Assembly (NCBI GenBank): GCA_028752905.1
Contig: JAQNBH010000009.1
Span: forward strand, 24,412,370-24,476,369
Length of the DNA stretch: 64,000 nucleotides
Reading direction: 5' to 3'
Origin: Cladorhizidae sp. MBARI D1340-BT2
Lineage: Eukaryota; Porifera; Demospongiae; Poecilosclerida; Cladorhizidae
In this document: piece after piece, positions 1-11,985 of the stretch
How the letters are laid out: each line of letters begins with the position of its first letter
Numbering within the stretch: position 1 is the first letter of the stretch
Program-made: the position numbers and the translations under genes
The notes under the pieces: model-generated
Told to the model about the DNA's origin: nothing
The model's input: only the letters and a program-made list of their open reading frames with translations
The model's database searches: none

Positions 1-837
1 ATGACACAGATGTCTTTGTGCTGTTAGTCCATTACTATGCCGAGAAAAAGTTGACACAACACTTCTCATGGAACCCACAAGTCAAGGACGCTCATCAGCT
101 AACATTGGTTCTACAGTTGCCAAACACAGAAGTATTGCCCCACAGCTGCTTTCAGCTCATGCATTGTCTGGGTGTGACACTGTTGCATCTTACTTTGGTA
201 TAGGCAAAACCAAAGTTGTGAAGGTTCTTGAGGCAGGAAATAGGTTGAACCATCTGGAAACCCCCTCAGCCAACCTAGAGGATGTCCTCTCTGAGTCAAC
301 AGCATTCATTGCAGCATGCTATGGTCAGAAATGTGAAGCTCGTGAAACCATGACAGATGTACGCTACAAAGTATGGGTTTCCAAAACTGGACGAAAAGGT
401 GCATGCCTGCTGCCCAAACTGAAAGCAATACCACCGACTCTGGAGGCGTTCAAAGAAAACATAAAGAGGGCTCACTTTCAGGCATGCATATGGAAAGCTG
501 CTTTGAACGAGAAGCCTCCAGACCTTGCCCATTAAAATTTGGGTGGGTCAAAGATGATCTTGCCAAGTCCCTCTGTGCAATTCCTCTACCACAGGATGTT
601 CCTCTTGCACCGGCAGAATTACTCAAAACGATCCAGTGCATGTGCAGCAGTGATCAGCCTTGCTCGTCTCTCAGATGTGGATGTGTATCTAGTCAGTTTC
701 CTTGCTCCCTATTTTGCAAATGTGGTGGGTCTGACAGTTGTTGTAATCAAATGACAAAGAACAATATGGCAAATGATGCTAATGATGATGAGGAGCATAG
801 TGATGATGGAGATGATGGAGATGAGGATGATGATTAG
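1..837 (+). pseudogene. Decayed transposon-type protein, C-terminal part
   Basis: Three reading frames must be joined to read this as one protein. Frame 3 opens with DTDVFVLL (from base 3), frame 2 takes over near base 60 and carries AHALSGCDTVASYFGIGK (about 150-210), and frame 1 takes over near 520-530 and carries FGWVKDD followed by a cysteine-rich stretch (C.C...C...RCGC....C..FCKC), then an acidic tail ending at 837. The TDVFVLL, HAL[ST]GCDT and C-terminal cysteine pattern is one I associate with large uncharacterised, repeat-like proteins scattered in invertebrate genomes; that link is from memory. The N-terminal part lies outside the window. Two frame changes imply a dead copy or assembly errors. 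No function is assigned. Confidence 0.6.
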
Positions 838-1757
838 TTATACTCTGTATTCATTGAACAGCAATGCTCTATTATTTACAACTAACATTTTAAATGGACA
901 ACTAATGTATACTAATATTACTGTCACAGCCATATTGATTTACAATCACAAGTGTGCCATAACAATTATTGCCAATCCAAACACACGACTAGATACTATA
1001 TAGTTTCATTAGAATAGATCCGATATAAAGTACTAAATATTAATATCTGCTGTGTATTTTGGACATGACGCTGTTTACAAATGCAAATTTAGTTTTTAGG
1101 CATGAATAATAACTGATATTGTTTCATCAAAATAGCCCAAACATGAAGCACAAAATGTTTCATCATTGTGTAGTTGATAGTTGATGGTAATTATACTTAC
1201 ATCTGGCGGCCATCCTGAATTTCTATGCATGTGCAAGAACATCAGTTACGATAAAAACTTGCAAACTTGCTTCTTTGGCATGAAAACCATTTATTAATTG
1301 CCAACTTAAATATTTATCTTGTATTTACAGCTCAAATAGCAGCCATTTTGGCGGCCATCTTGAATTTTTCAAATTCCTCAAGGGTGTCAAGTTGGCACCC
1401 GGTGGATTTTCAATCTGGACCCCTTAAAGATTCAAAATCTGCTAAAAACAACTATGCGTCACCAAATTCTTGGTTCAGCCCTCCTTCCACTAGACTATAT
1501 AGCTACTGCTGCTCTTAGTAGTCATAGCCTTCTCATTGTTCAATCTGAATTGCAAGAGAATATGGCCACCCCAAGATCTGACACTTGGTAGGTGTGTTTT
1601 CTCATTGAGCCTAGTACAGGCATCCACCAGCAGTGCTAGAGAGGGGATTGTCGAGGGTAGCTATGTAGCTTTTGATAGAAATAGTCCATTAGAAGACACA
1701 TGAATAGCTCAACAAAACTTTAGATGTTGTAGCTAGCTAGTAATATCACTATAACCT
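838..1757. other. Spacer, nothing recognised
   Basis: AT-rich sequence with no convincing exon. The open frame at 1267-1518 has no recognisable motif and no splice context. Confidence 0.5.
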
Positions 1758-1881
1758 TTCCTGATGAAGGCTAGAGCATCTAGTCATTATTCCTGATGAA
1801 GGCTAGAGCATCTAGTCATTATTCCTGATGAAGGCTAGAGCATCTAGTCATTATTCCTGATGAAGGCTAGAGCATCTAGTC
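1758..1881 (+). repeat. 32-bp tandem repeat, 4 copies
   Basis: CTGATGAAGGCTAGAGCATC recurs at 1761, 1793, 1825 and 1857, a period of exactly 32. Only the last copy runs into the GAAA segment of the hammerhead-like motif; the first three are truncated copies of its 5' half. Confidence 0.9.
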
Positions 1882-1898
1882 GAAACGTCGAGAGAATA
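1852..1898 (+). ncRNA. Hammerhead-ribozyme-like motif
   Basis: Seen: CTGATGA at 1857-1863, a helix GGCTAG (1865-1870) with CTAGTC (1876-1881) closed by loop AGCAT, then GAAA at 1882-1885. TATTC (1852-1856) can pair with GAATA (1894-1898) to close the fold. CUGAUGA, stem II and GAAA are the conserved core of hammerhead ribozymes, which are known to be carried by Penelope-like retroelements. The helix III side is short and I cannot place a clean cleavage triplet; GTC at 1887-1889 is the best candidate. Activity is not shown. Confidence 0.5.
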
Positions 1899-2324
1899 CA
1901 ACTTCAAGTTGATTATTGAGAAGGTCATTGTAATATTATTATGTCAACTGAGAGTTCATTGATAGCTAGTAATACACATTCAAAAAGCATCAACACCAAG
2001 CTATAGTGAAAGGCATTACTAGAATACTTATTATATAGAAGCACTGAAGGCTTGTGTCCTGTTAGCCATTGAGATCTTGGATGGATAACAAATGTTATCT
2101 CCACAAGCAAATTCCATTTTACAAGTTATTGAAAAAGCTTCCGTCTCTGAGAATTAATTAATAGCTCTCAGCAGTTAAAGGGTTAAATATATATATATAA
2201 GTTTGTGTGTGTGTGTGTGCATGTCTTGTCAAAAATAATTGATGGGGGAGGAAACAATAATTTCACATGAACTATCAGTTGACATAACATTAAAATCACC
2301 TTCTCAATAATCAACTTCAAATTT

Positions 2325-2370
2325 TATTCACTCGACTTTTCGACTAGATGCTCTAGTCTTCACCAGAATA
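2325..2370 (-). ncRNA. Inverted copy of hammerhead-like motif
   Basis: Read on the minus strand this matches 1852-1898 and its downstream flank. Stem II is GACTAG/CTAGTC, so the G-U pair of the first copy is an A-U pair here, while the core CTGATGA has become TGGTGA. TATTC/GAATA are kept. Together with the forward copy it forms an inverted pair about 430 bp apart. Confidence 0.45.
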
Positions 2371-2373
2371 ATT

Positions 2374-2500
2374 TACCAGTGTGTAGACCACATTATTGCT
2401 CTGACCCTTTACAATATGTATATTATTTGGACACCAATAATGATTTTCATAACTTTATTACCGGTAAAGGGTCCCTATCCATATGAAGACCATGCTACAT
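2374..2500. mobile_element. Small MITE-like inverted repeat
   Basis: The left arm holds GTAGACCAC and CTGACCCTTTAC; the right arm holds GTAAAGGGTCCC and AGACCATGCTAC, which are its approximate reverse complement. A related element lies at 11783-11985. No coding sequence. Confidence 0.4.
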
Positions 2501-2987
2501 TCTTGCTTCTGTTCTTATTTAACAAGTCAATTCATATTAAATGCTGGAACTATTGAAATTTAGTATATTGTGAATTGACTTCCTTCAACAAATTTAGAGT
2601 TCTAGCTCCAGTCCATGGATTTTTATTTATTTATGAGGAGAAGTTGAAGTACATAGCTAATCCTTATGTGCACATCTTACAGTAATGCATTTCTGAACAT
2701 CTAAATGGGGTCCCAGACCTCTTGAATTTAAACTCTCCAGGGACCAGTGGTATAGTTCTGGCATGTGTTATATAGTGCACAGACATAGATCACAGAATTA
2801 CAAATGTCTGTCCACATTATAGCTGCTGCTGTAATACTCTTCATGTGTGTATAACTGCATGGTTGAAACACTTCACCATAGCCATGATTCAACATGGATA
2901 TTCTTGGTCATGACCAAATCTTTATTACTTAGTGTATATGCTCCACACATGAGTATGTCAACTTCAATGTGGAATATATCTATGCAG
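2501..2987. other. Spacer, nothing recognised
   Basis: AT-rich DNA without a supported feature. A candidate short exon follows directly. Confidence 0.4.
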
Positions 2988-3026
2988 TCCGCTAAAGCTG
3001 CAAAGAAGCAGGAAGAGCAAGCAAAG
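2988..3026 (+). CDS. Isolated candidate exon, unrecognised
   Basis: A 39-nt open stretch reading SAKAAKKQEEQAK is bounded by a good acceptor (CTATGCAG) and donor (GTACGT). The lysine/glutamate-rich peptide would be helical. I could not find phase-matched neighbours, so it may be an exon of a gene whose other exons I missed or a chance pairing of splice-like sites. Confidence 0.25.
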
Positions 3027-3101
3027 GTACGTGGTGTGCGATATATTTTATGAGGTGTCTTTGCTAACAAGAAGGTGTTAACAATATGGGGGAAGGGACT
3101 G

Positions 3102-4046
3102 TTAACCCTCTCACCGGTAACTTTACAGAGGTTTTCCCCTCAAAATGAATGATTTTCTTAATATTTATTGTATTTAAAGACATGTGATGTAAAGTACCTA
3201 GCAACCATATATCAGGTGATAGCTAATGAGTGGATGAATATTGTAACAAAATTTGGTGGCCTAGCAATAAACCACAACATCGTGAATCTCATTATAAGAA
3301 CAGGAACTGTCACTAGCTTTCATTATTATGTCCACTAAGAATGTTTGTCCACTAAGAATGTTCAACAGTTTACTATTGCTCATTGAGTGACAGGTTAGTA
3401 ACTGGCATACGAAAAATATATTTTTGGCAAACATATGTATGAATATCATTATATCAAGCTAGAAACAACCACATAACGGTTAATATGATTACATGGAGCT
3501 GATTAGGAATGGGTACTTTCATCACTGAGTCAGAAGGAGAGATGTTTGAAGGACCTAAATATATCAGAATAAATCTTATTATATATACCTAGATTATGTT
3601 ACATGCATACCAGCAAGAGAGGTAACAGCAGGTGGGCAAGGGCTAGGGCTAACAATGACAGATCTTGTCAGAGGTGCTAGCTCATTCACTTCAACCTCAT
3701 GGTTTCCCAAGTAAGCAGGGGTATTTTCTTCATCTTCTTAAGAGCTATCACTCTCGGAGAGGCAAAAATCATTATAAAAAAGCTGACCGATAACTTCATC
3801 TCGATTATATCGAACCAACATCTATATTCCAAAACCGGAAGTGAAGTTTGACGTCACGTTTTTCATGGTTACCGACTTAATACATACGTTATATTTTAAA
3901 CAATGATAGAACAATGATAGAGCAAAGCTTTAGGTATGCGAAAATGTTTATTTATTTTTTCAGTGAGAAGTTAATTTTTTATTATTATTTTAGTAGCGGT
4001 AATACCATTTCGCGCCTACAGGCGCTTATGCCGGTGAGAGGGTTAA
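3102..4046. mobile_element. piggyBac-like element, internally deleted
   Basis: The 17-bp motif GTTAACCCTCTCACCGG starts at 3101 and its exact reverse complement ends at 4047. TTAA at 3102-3105 and 4043-4046 fits the TTAA target duplication of piggyBac transposons, leaving termini CCCTCTCACCGG...CCGGTGAGAGGG. A GCGCC/GGCGC hairpin sits just inside the right end. At about 945 bp it is too short for a full transposase. Confidence 0.7.
3608..3770 (-). pseudogene. Possible piggyBac transposase N-terminal relic
   Basis: Minus-strand reading from about 3760 gives LSESDSS, a stop, then EDEENTPAYLG and a proline/serine-rich stretch. Acidic serine-rich N-termini are usual in piggyBac-derived proteins, and the position inside the right terminus of the TTAA element is right. 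There is one in-frame stop and no catalytic region. Composition is the only support. Confidence 0.3.
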
Positions 4047-4163
4047 CAGATGTGTCAGTGTGGATGATTCTTGTTAGGTATAATTATATATGTGCAGTGT
4101 TTCTAGGTCAAGGTCTGTGGTTCGCATTGTGACGGTGCAAATGAGTGTTACATTCCAACATGT

Positions 4164-4776
4164 TGCCCTAGCTGTGTAGCAAGCAGGGTCAAGTGATCCT
4201 AGCTGTGTGGCAAGCAGGGTCAAGTGATCCTAGCTGTGTAGCAAGCAGTGATCCTAGCTGTGTGGCAAGCAGGGTCAAGTGATCCTAGCTGTATGGCAAG
4301 CAGGGTCAAGTGATCCTAGCTGTGTAGCAAGCAGGGTCAAGTGATCCTAGCTGTGTAGCAAGCAGGGTCAAGTGATCCTAGCTGTGTAAGCAGGGTCAAG
4401 TGATCCTAGCTATGTAGCAAGCAGGGTCAAGTGATCCTAGCTGTGTAGCAAGCAGGGTCAAGTGATCCTAGCTGTGTGGCAAGCAGGGTCAAGTGATCCT
4501 AGCTGTGTAGCAAGCAGGGTCAAGTGATCCTGGCTGTGTAGCAAGCAGGGTCAAGTGATCCTAGCTATGTAGCAAGCAGGGTCAAGTGATCCTAGCTGTG
4601 TAGCAAGCAGGGTCAAGTGATCCTAGCTGTGTAGCAAGCAGGGTCAAGTGATCCTAGCTGTGTGGCAAGCAGGGTCAAGTGATCCTAGCTGTGTGGCAAG
4701 CAGGGTCAAGTGATCCTAGCTGTGTAGCAAGCAGGGTCAAGTGATCCTAGCTGTGTGGCAAGCAGGGTCAAGTGAT
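4164..4776. repeat. 31-bp minisatellite, about 20 copies
   Basis: Unit contains GATCCTAGCTGTGTAGCAAG followed by CAGGGTCAAGT. Copies differ mainly at TAG/TGG in the middle; two copies are shortened near 4240 and 4385. Confidence 0.95.
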
Positions 4777-5998
4777 CGCACTGTCTGTCCTAATATACAT
4801 ACATCTACTAATAGAGTCAGTATATTTGTCATCTCGGCATGCCAAACCATTCCTGTAGACCTCACATGCTTGGGTCTAGTTGAGTTCATGCCTTCATGAA
4901 GAAGAAAGTTTTAAAAAAAGGGCAACTTGGTAACCATTTCCAAGAGTCTTTCCAGAACTCACGTAGTGAAATTTGTTTTCTTATAAGGCTGCATTTAATC
5001 CTCATCTTAGCTACAAAAAGTTGCTGAAATGGTGTAGTTTACAGTGGCAGGTGTCATTGTTGACTTCTACAAAACAACAACAACAACAACAACAATGCAT
5101 TAAAGAAGTAGTCATACCGACAAAACATGTTTTATTTAATATAAAAATGGATTGAATTGTAAATGAATTAGACCACGAGCTAGGATCCTTTAGCTACTAA
5201 GATAATTATTGAACACCAAACATAATACAGATTTAAAATAGGAGTGTCATAATTATTGGCTTTCATTCGAGTCGCTATAAATGAATGTTCTATACCGTAA
5301 ATCATGGAAGTTGTGAGAGTATTTTAATCGTGCTAAATTGTGCGACTCAGTTGCCATCAGCACAATTTTTTTATTAACACACAATTTTATTTATTGTAAA
5401 TGCATGCATTAGTTGTATGCGGCGTGCTGAAGAAAGCTTTTTCTAAATGTATCAAGTGCATTTGGTGGAAGAACGAGTCCAATTCTTCCCGGGGGGGGGA
5501 GGCAGTCCTGATAGCAAGAAATGTTTTGCTGGAGCTGGAATCACTGATGCTTATCTAATTCTACTCTGACATGTCAAATATCTCCATCTAATGAAGACCC
5601 TTTTGACGGACTGACATCTTCAGATTAGTATTAGGCATTCTTAATTATTGATTGATGCTCAACTTGATCATGTGACATTCAATCCCAAAATTATGATGGT
5701 CAATATATGCATATATTCATAGGAATTGTTATTAATATTGATCATCCTCAACCAATTCTTTTTTGGGGTTCCTTGCATTTTCGTTTTCTGATTATATGTG
5801 CATGAGCCACGAATGGTGTCTGACGCATATTCGTATCTGCTGTCTAAGTATAAATTAACCATTAGAGAGGAGGATAAAGTTCACTACACTCTGGGTTCAT
5901 CATTCTGCCCCCAGGTATGTGTACCAGTATGAATCTAGTTATGGTCTAATTGCGTATGTACAAAGTATGGCATAGAGTGTAAGGCAACATATATAACA
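4777..5998. other. Spacer with simple repeats
   Basis: Contains a CAA run at 5072-5094 and a G run near 5491-5499. No supported exon. Confidence 0.5.
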
Positions 5999-8455
5999 TG
6001 AATATTATAATATAGCTGCAGCCAACATGGCAAGCATCTATATTATAATATAGCTGCAGTCAACATGGCAGACATCTATATTATAATATAGCTGCAGCCA
6101 ACATGGCAGACATCTATATTATAATATAGCTGCAGCCAACATGGCAGGCATCTATATTATAATATAGCTGCAGTCAACATGACAGGCATCTATATTATAA
6201 TATAGCTGCAGTCAACATGGCAGACATCTATATTATAATATAGCTGCAGTCAACATGGCAGACATCTATATTATAATATAGCTGCAGTCAACATGGCAGA
6301 CATCTCTATTATAATATAGCTGCAGCCAACATGGCAGACATCTATATTATAATATAGCTGAAGCCAACATGGCAAGCATCTATATTATAATATAGCTGCA
6401 GTCAACATGGCAGACATCTATATTATAATATAGCTGCAGCCAACATGGCAGACATCTATATTATAATATAGCTGCAGCCAACATGGCAGGCATCTATATT
6501 ATAATATAGCTGCAGTCAACATGACAGGCATCTATATTATAATATAGCTGCAGTCAACATGGCAGACATCTATATTATAATATAGCTGCAGTCAACATGG
6601 CAGACATCTATATTATAATATAGCTGCAGTCAACATGGCAGACATCTCTATTATAATATAGCTGCAGCCAACATGGCAAGCATCTATATTATAATATAGC
6701 TGCAGTCAACATGGCAGACATCTATATTATAATATAGCTGCAGCCAACATGGCAGACATCTATATTATAATATAGCTGCAGCCAACATGGCAGGCATCTA
6801 TATTATAATATAGCTGCAGTCAACATGACAGGCATCTATATTATAATATAGCTGCAGTCAACATGGCAGACATCTATATTATAATATAGCTGCAGTCAAC
6901 ATGGCAGACATCTATATTATAATATAGCTGCAGTCAACATGGCAGACATCTCTATTATAATATAGCTGCAGCCAACATGGCAGACATCTATATTATAATA
7001 TAGCTGCAGCCAACATGGCAGACATCTATATTATAATATAGCTGAAGCCAACATGGCAAGCATCTATATTATAATATAGCTGCAGTCAACATGGCAGACA
7101 TCTATATTATAATATAGCTGCAGCCAACATGGCAGACATCTATATTATAATATAGCTGCAGTCAACATGGCAGACATCTATATTATAATATAGCTGCAGT
7201 CAACATGGCAGACATCTATATTATAATATAGCTGCAGTCAACTGGCAGGCATCTATATTATAATATAGCTGCAGTCAACATGGCAGACATCTATATTATA
7301 ATATAGCTGCAGTCAACATGGCAGACATCTATATTATAATATAGCTGCAGTCAACATGGCAGACATCTATATTATAATATAGCTGCAGCCAACATGGCAG
7401 ACATCTATATTATAATATAGCTGCAGCCAACATGGCAGACATCTATGTTATAATATAGCTGCAGTCAACATGGCAGGCATCTATATTATAATATAGCTGC
7501 AGCCAACATGGCAGACATCTATATTATAATATAGCTGCAGTCAACATGGCAGACATCTCTATTATAATATAGCTACAGCCAACATGGCAGACATCTATAT
7601 TATAATATAGCTACAGTCAACATGGCAGGCATCTATATTATAATATAGCTGCAGCCAACATGGCAGACATCTATATTATAATATAGCTGCAGCCAACATG
7701 GCAGACATCTATATTATAATATAGCTGCAGCCAACATGGCAGACATCTATATAATAATATAGCTGCAGCCAACATGGCAGGCATCTATATTATAATATAG
7801 CTGCAGCCAACATGGCAGACATCTATATTATAATATAGCTGCAGTCAACATGGCAGACATCTCTATTATAATAATAGCTACAGCCAACATGGCAGACATC
7901 TATAATATAATATAGCTGCAGTCAACATGGCAGACATCTATATTATAATATAGCTGCAGTCAACATGGCAGACATCTATATTATAATATAGCTAGCCAAC
8001 ATGGCAGACATCTATATTATAATATAGCTGCAGTCAACATGGCAGACATCTATATTATAATATAGCTGCAGTCAACATGGCAGACATCTATATTATAATA
8101 TAGCTGCAGTCAACATGGCAGACATCTATATTATAATATAGCTGCAGCCAACATGGCAGACATCTATATTATAATATAGCTGCAGTCAACATGGCAGACA
8201 TCTATATTATAATATAGCTGCAGTCAACATGGCAGGCATGTATATTATAATATAGCTGCAGTCAACATGGCAGACATGTATATTATAATATAGCTGCAGT
8301 CAACATGGCAGACATCTATATTATAATATAGCTGCAGTCAACATGGCAGACATCTATATTATAATATAGCTACAGTCAACATGGCAGACATCTATATTAT
8401 AATATAGCTGCAGTCAACATGGCAGACATGTATATTATAATATAGCTACATCCAA
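5999..8455. repeat. 38-bp minisatellite, about 64 copies
   Basis: Unit is CTGCAGTCAACATGGCAGAC then ATCTATATTATAATATAG. Each unit includes the perfect 16-bp palindrome CTATATTATAATATAG. Marker variants recur in the same order (for example CATGACAGG near 6180, 6520 and 6830), so blocks of 8-9 units were themselves copied. Confidence 0.97.
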
Positions 8456-10141
8456 CGTGCAGCTGTAGTCTACAACAAGTGATGGAAGAGGTCAGATAAT
8501 GATGAAGAAACATTCCCCTTTGATAAGCTAGATGACCCAATGAACCACAGTCCTGGAAACAAGTGATGGTAAAGATTTTCTGTGTCCAATTTGTCCAAGT
8601 AATATCACTAGTGAAGGGAAGGAGAGTAAATCATGGTGAATGTTATTTACTAGAAGAATTATTATTTATAAACAACATGTAAACAACATGTACACAATAT
8701 CTTTTAACATCTTCTTTGAGCCTTCCTACATCTCCATCGACTATCAGAGAAATATTATCACCTGCACACGTTCAACAGTAAGGAAACCCACTCACAAATA
8801 AACCAAGATACACACACACACACCTCACACGCACACTAATACAGACCAACACGTCACAAGCACACACACACCTCCAAATCACATGTCAAATGCACACAGA
8901 CACACAAGCATACACGTAACACACACAAGTAATATTTTATGTTTTATCCAATTATATATAAGCGAGAGCATGACAGTTTAGCAGGGAAAGGTCGTGACCT
9001 TTGCTTGACTAGACCGGAAGATCATAATTAGCTATGGGAACAAATATGGATCCATCTGAAGTGCCGGAAGTATTCAAAGCAGACGGAGGGATGGAGCAGG
9101 CAGAAACTTCCATGCTCTAACCTGCTGGTCAACTATAGCAACACATAGGGGGAGTGAGCGGCTACTACAGATACATCAAGAAAACTTTATAAATACATCT
9201 TTTTCTTCCTCATTGATGTGGCAGACAAGCCCCTTTATTCTTTACAAACACGATGCCAACTACAACCCCCAAAAATTGAATGATTCTGTATCATTCTGGC
9301 CAATGAACTGGTTGCAGATTACTGTATAGTCAAGAGTAACCTGGAGAATACTCAACTATCAGTCCATTCCTTTAAGCACTCCCCACAACGGCTACCTATG
9401 CCATTCATCAAAATACTGAAGAGGACACAGTACCTACTGCATAGGCAGAAGGAAAAGCGCTCGGATTTACTGTGGTTCTGGATACACTGTGGTTCTGCCC
9501 GGGATGACGTATCACACAGGAGAGGAAAAGGATTGCTTCCTGCTCTGGCACAAGTGTCATGTGGAAAAATAACTATAAGGCCTTTCTACCATTCACTCCC
9601 CCCCCTGCCTCCATCCCCAGCAATAGCTTTGGAGAGGAAAAAAGTAGTGTTGGACATGGCGAGTAAGAAGTCAACCAAATAAGCATTAGCTATAGCTGTG
9701 AGTCACTCGAAAAGAAGCCCCTGACAAATCTATCTTCATTACATACATTGATTGATACACCCTTTTGCTTTCTTGGCATTATCTACCGTCCGGGAACTTC
9801 AGCTTGCCACAGAGACAAAGTTGTAGCTTCATCTGCACGAGTTTGTTCAAGTGAAGGAGCGTCAAAGAAGTAGAGTGTTGGTGAATGCCTGCATGTCGAT
9901 GAGCTAGAAGATTGCAGCAGACGTCGAAGCAGGAAAGACTTGATCCTCTCGTAGACAGGTTGTCAAGATATCGCTTTTCCATCGAGTAATACTCAGACAA
10001 ACTTGTTTGCCCTTCTAGTTCTAGTTTTGGGCATTACTACTGGAAGATCCCACCTACTCGGATCACATGAAATCAATTCTGCCTCATGCGACACACAATA
10101 TCAAAATTTAATCTCGTGTATAATCGTTTAAAAGCTGTACC
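8456..10141. other. Spacer, CA-rich tract, unrecognised open frame
   Basis: 8811-8935 is rich in CA dinucleotides. An ATG-started open frame at 9398-9682 (94 codons, basic, with a proline run LPPLPPSPA) has no recognisable domain. The surrounding 9.0-9.7 kb reads like decayed coding sequence with scattered stops, but I cannot name a family. Confidence 0.4.
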
Positions 10142-10625
10142 TGCAGCCTACTATAATATGGCGGCATACTATAATTGGTGGCATACTATAAATTGGCAGC
10201 ATTACTATAATATGGCATCATACTATAATATGGCAGCATACTATAATATGGCAGCATACTATAATATGGCAGCATACTATAATATGGCAGCATACTATAA
10301 TATGGCATCATACTATAATATGTCAGCACACTATATGGCAGCATACTATAATATGGCAGCACACTATATGGCAGCATACTATAATATGGCAGCCTACTTA
10401 TAATATGGCAGCATACTATGATGTGACGACATACTATAATATGGAAGCACTACTATAATATGGCGACACTATAATATGGCAGCATACTTTAATATGGCGG
10501 CATACTATAATATGGCAGCATACTATGATATGACGGCATACTATAATATGGTACCTACCAGTATGATATGACAGCATACTATAATATAACAGTATACTAA
10601 ATATGGCAGCATACTATAATATGGT
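10142..10625. repeat. 18-bp minisatellite
   Basis: Unit CATACTATAATATGGCAG, in-frame on both strands, so it reads as MAAYYN on + and YYSMLP on -. The right third is diverged and irregular, with GGTACCTACCAGTATGA inserted twice (about 10550 and 10622). Confidence 0.9.
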
Positions 10626-10720
10626 ACCTACCAGTATGAAACACAAACACACACATCTATTACAATTGTTCATAACAAAAAAAAGTAATTGATTTTTTCC
10701 CCACCTATATCCACGAGCCC

Positions 10721-10882
10721 TTGAATTAGCATGAACTTGATTCCAATATATTATTTTGAAGGTATTTTCAACCAAAAACGCATGACAGAATTTCAAATGG
10801 ATCAAACAGACCATAAATTCGTGTGTTTTCGTTTGAAACTACCTTAAAAAAATATTTTGGAATCAAGTTCATGCTAATTCAT
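10721..10882. repeat. Hairpin MITE-like element
   Basis: TTGAATTAGCATGAACTTGA at the left is matched in reverse complement at the right end (ATCAAGTTCATGCTAATTCA). With mismatches the pairing extends about 50 bases inward (AAGGTATTTTCAA / TTTGAAACTACCTT). Total length 162 bp. Confidence 0.6.
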
Positions 10883-11459
10883 GGTTCCACTATGCACGCC
10901 AAATGGAAGGTCAGATCCGGACAAAACTTCACCTACTAAACTGGATGGATGCCTGGATATTTGTGGGGGGTTTTTTTGGTAAAAGTTTGGTCCAGACATG
11001 GACTGGAAGCCACCATTGAACTACGGGATGGTATACACCAGCAGCCCCCCAAAACATTAATTTAAAAAACATGTAATTATTCTTCAGGATCTTGTATTAA
11101 TCTACGTGTCTATCTACTTTCCCCCACACATAACTTGGCGTACAATATGTCCTTCATTATAATTTTACTACCAGAAGATTTCAAACTGTCCAGTACATTG
11201 CAATGACGACTAATCCGTTTCATGATTTCGGACTAACACATTTCTCTATTCAGCAAAACACCGAAAAATCAGTAAAAGGTCATTAGCACCATAACCCACT
11301 ATGTAGTTAACAACAGACTTTCAACAAAAACTTGTAACTGCTTATGATGTCATGTGAATATATGAACACGTGTCTACTTCAGTAACAAACAAAACATAAC
11401 ATTTTACTGAATAACTTCTTGTAGGTGGCTGCTTGACAAATCAAACAAGTCAAGAATGT
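10883..11459. other. Spacer, nothing recognised
   Basis: No exon or repeat I can support, apart from short G and T runs near 10964-10978. Confidence 0.4.
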
Positions 11460-11690
11460 TTTATAAAAAATATATATATATACACGTGTTCTCGCCCATA
11501 GCCATTGAGACCTTGGGGGCAATTGGCCCGAAGTCACTGGCCTTTTTGAAGGAGCTCGGATACCGTATTAAAACGGAGTCGGGCGAGCCCAAATCGACAG
11601 TACCTGCTCCAGAGACTATCCGTGGCGGTCCAGCGGGGGAACTGCACATCTGTACTGGGCAGCACGGGCATCTGACACTTTCCCAATAAA
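11460..11690 (+). pseudogene. LINE 3' end (reverse-transcriptase protein C-terminus)
   Basis: One frame reads SPIAIETLGAIGPKSLAFL and GEPKST; after a one-base frame change near 11590 the next frame reads YLLQRLSVAVQRGN and stops at 11673-11675. This motif series is characteristic of the extreme C-terminus of LINE polyproteins seen in invertebrate genomes. AATAAA follows at 11685-11690. The copy is severely 5'-truncated, as is normal for LINE insertions. Related ends lie at 48065-48300 (-) and 63200-63380 (+). Confidence 0.75.
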
Positions 11691-11782
11691 ATATAATGTT
11701 TTTGTCTTGTCTTGTTTCTCCTATAATAATAATTAGTTACCCATAAAAAATATATATATATATATATAATTATATATATAAT

Positions 11783-11985
11783 ATAGGATTGACAAGAAGT
11801 GAAACATGAATTTACCAATGTAGACCACGAAATTTACAGGACTATTTATCTACATATTAATAATGATCATTAATAGTACTTTTTAAAAATTGGTATTATA
11901 TTTTTGGTTCATACTAGGTAAAGGGTCCTGTAAATGTGCGTGGTCTACATTGGCAAATTCTTTTTAACCAGTCAATCCAATATAT
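11783..11985. mobile_element. MITE-like inverted repeat
   Basis: The left arm (AGGATTGACA..., then CCAATGTAGACCACG and TTTACAGGAC) pairs with the right arm (GTCCTGTAAA, then CGTGGTCTACATTGG, then AGTCAATCC). Both ends abut TA microsatellites. It shares the GTAGACCAC core with the element at 2374-2500. Confidence 0.55.

Noticed and set aside
5999..8455. CRISPR-like array
   Set aside because: Units are contiguous with no unique spacers, and the context is eukaryotic.
10086..10403. MAAYYN repeat protein
   Set aside because: 18-bp array reading; the antisense strand is equally open, and the flanks have no coding character.
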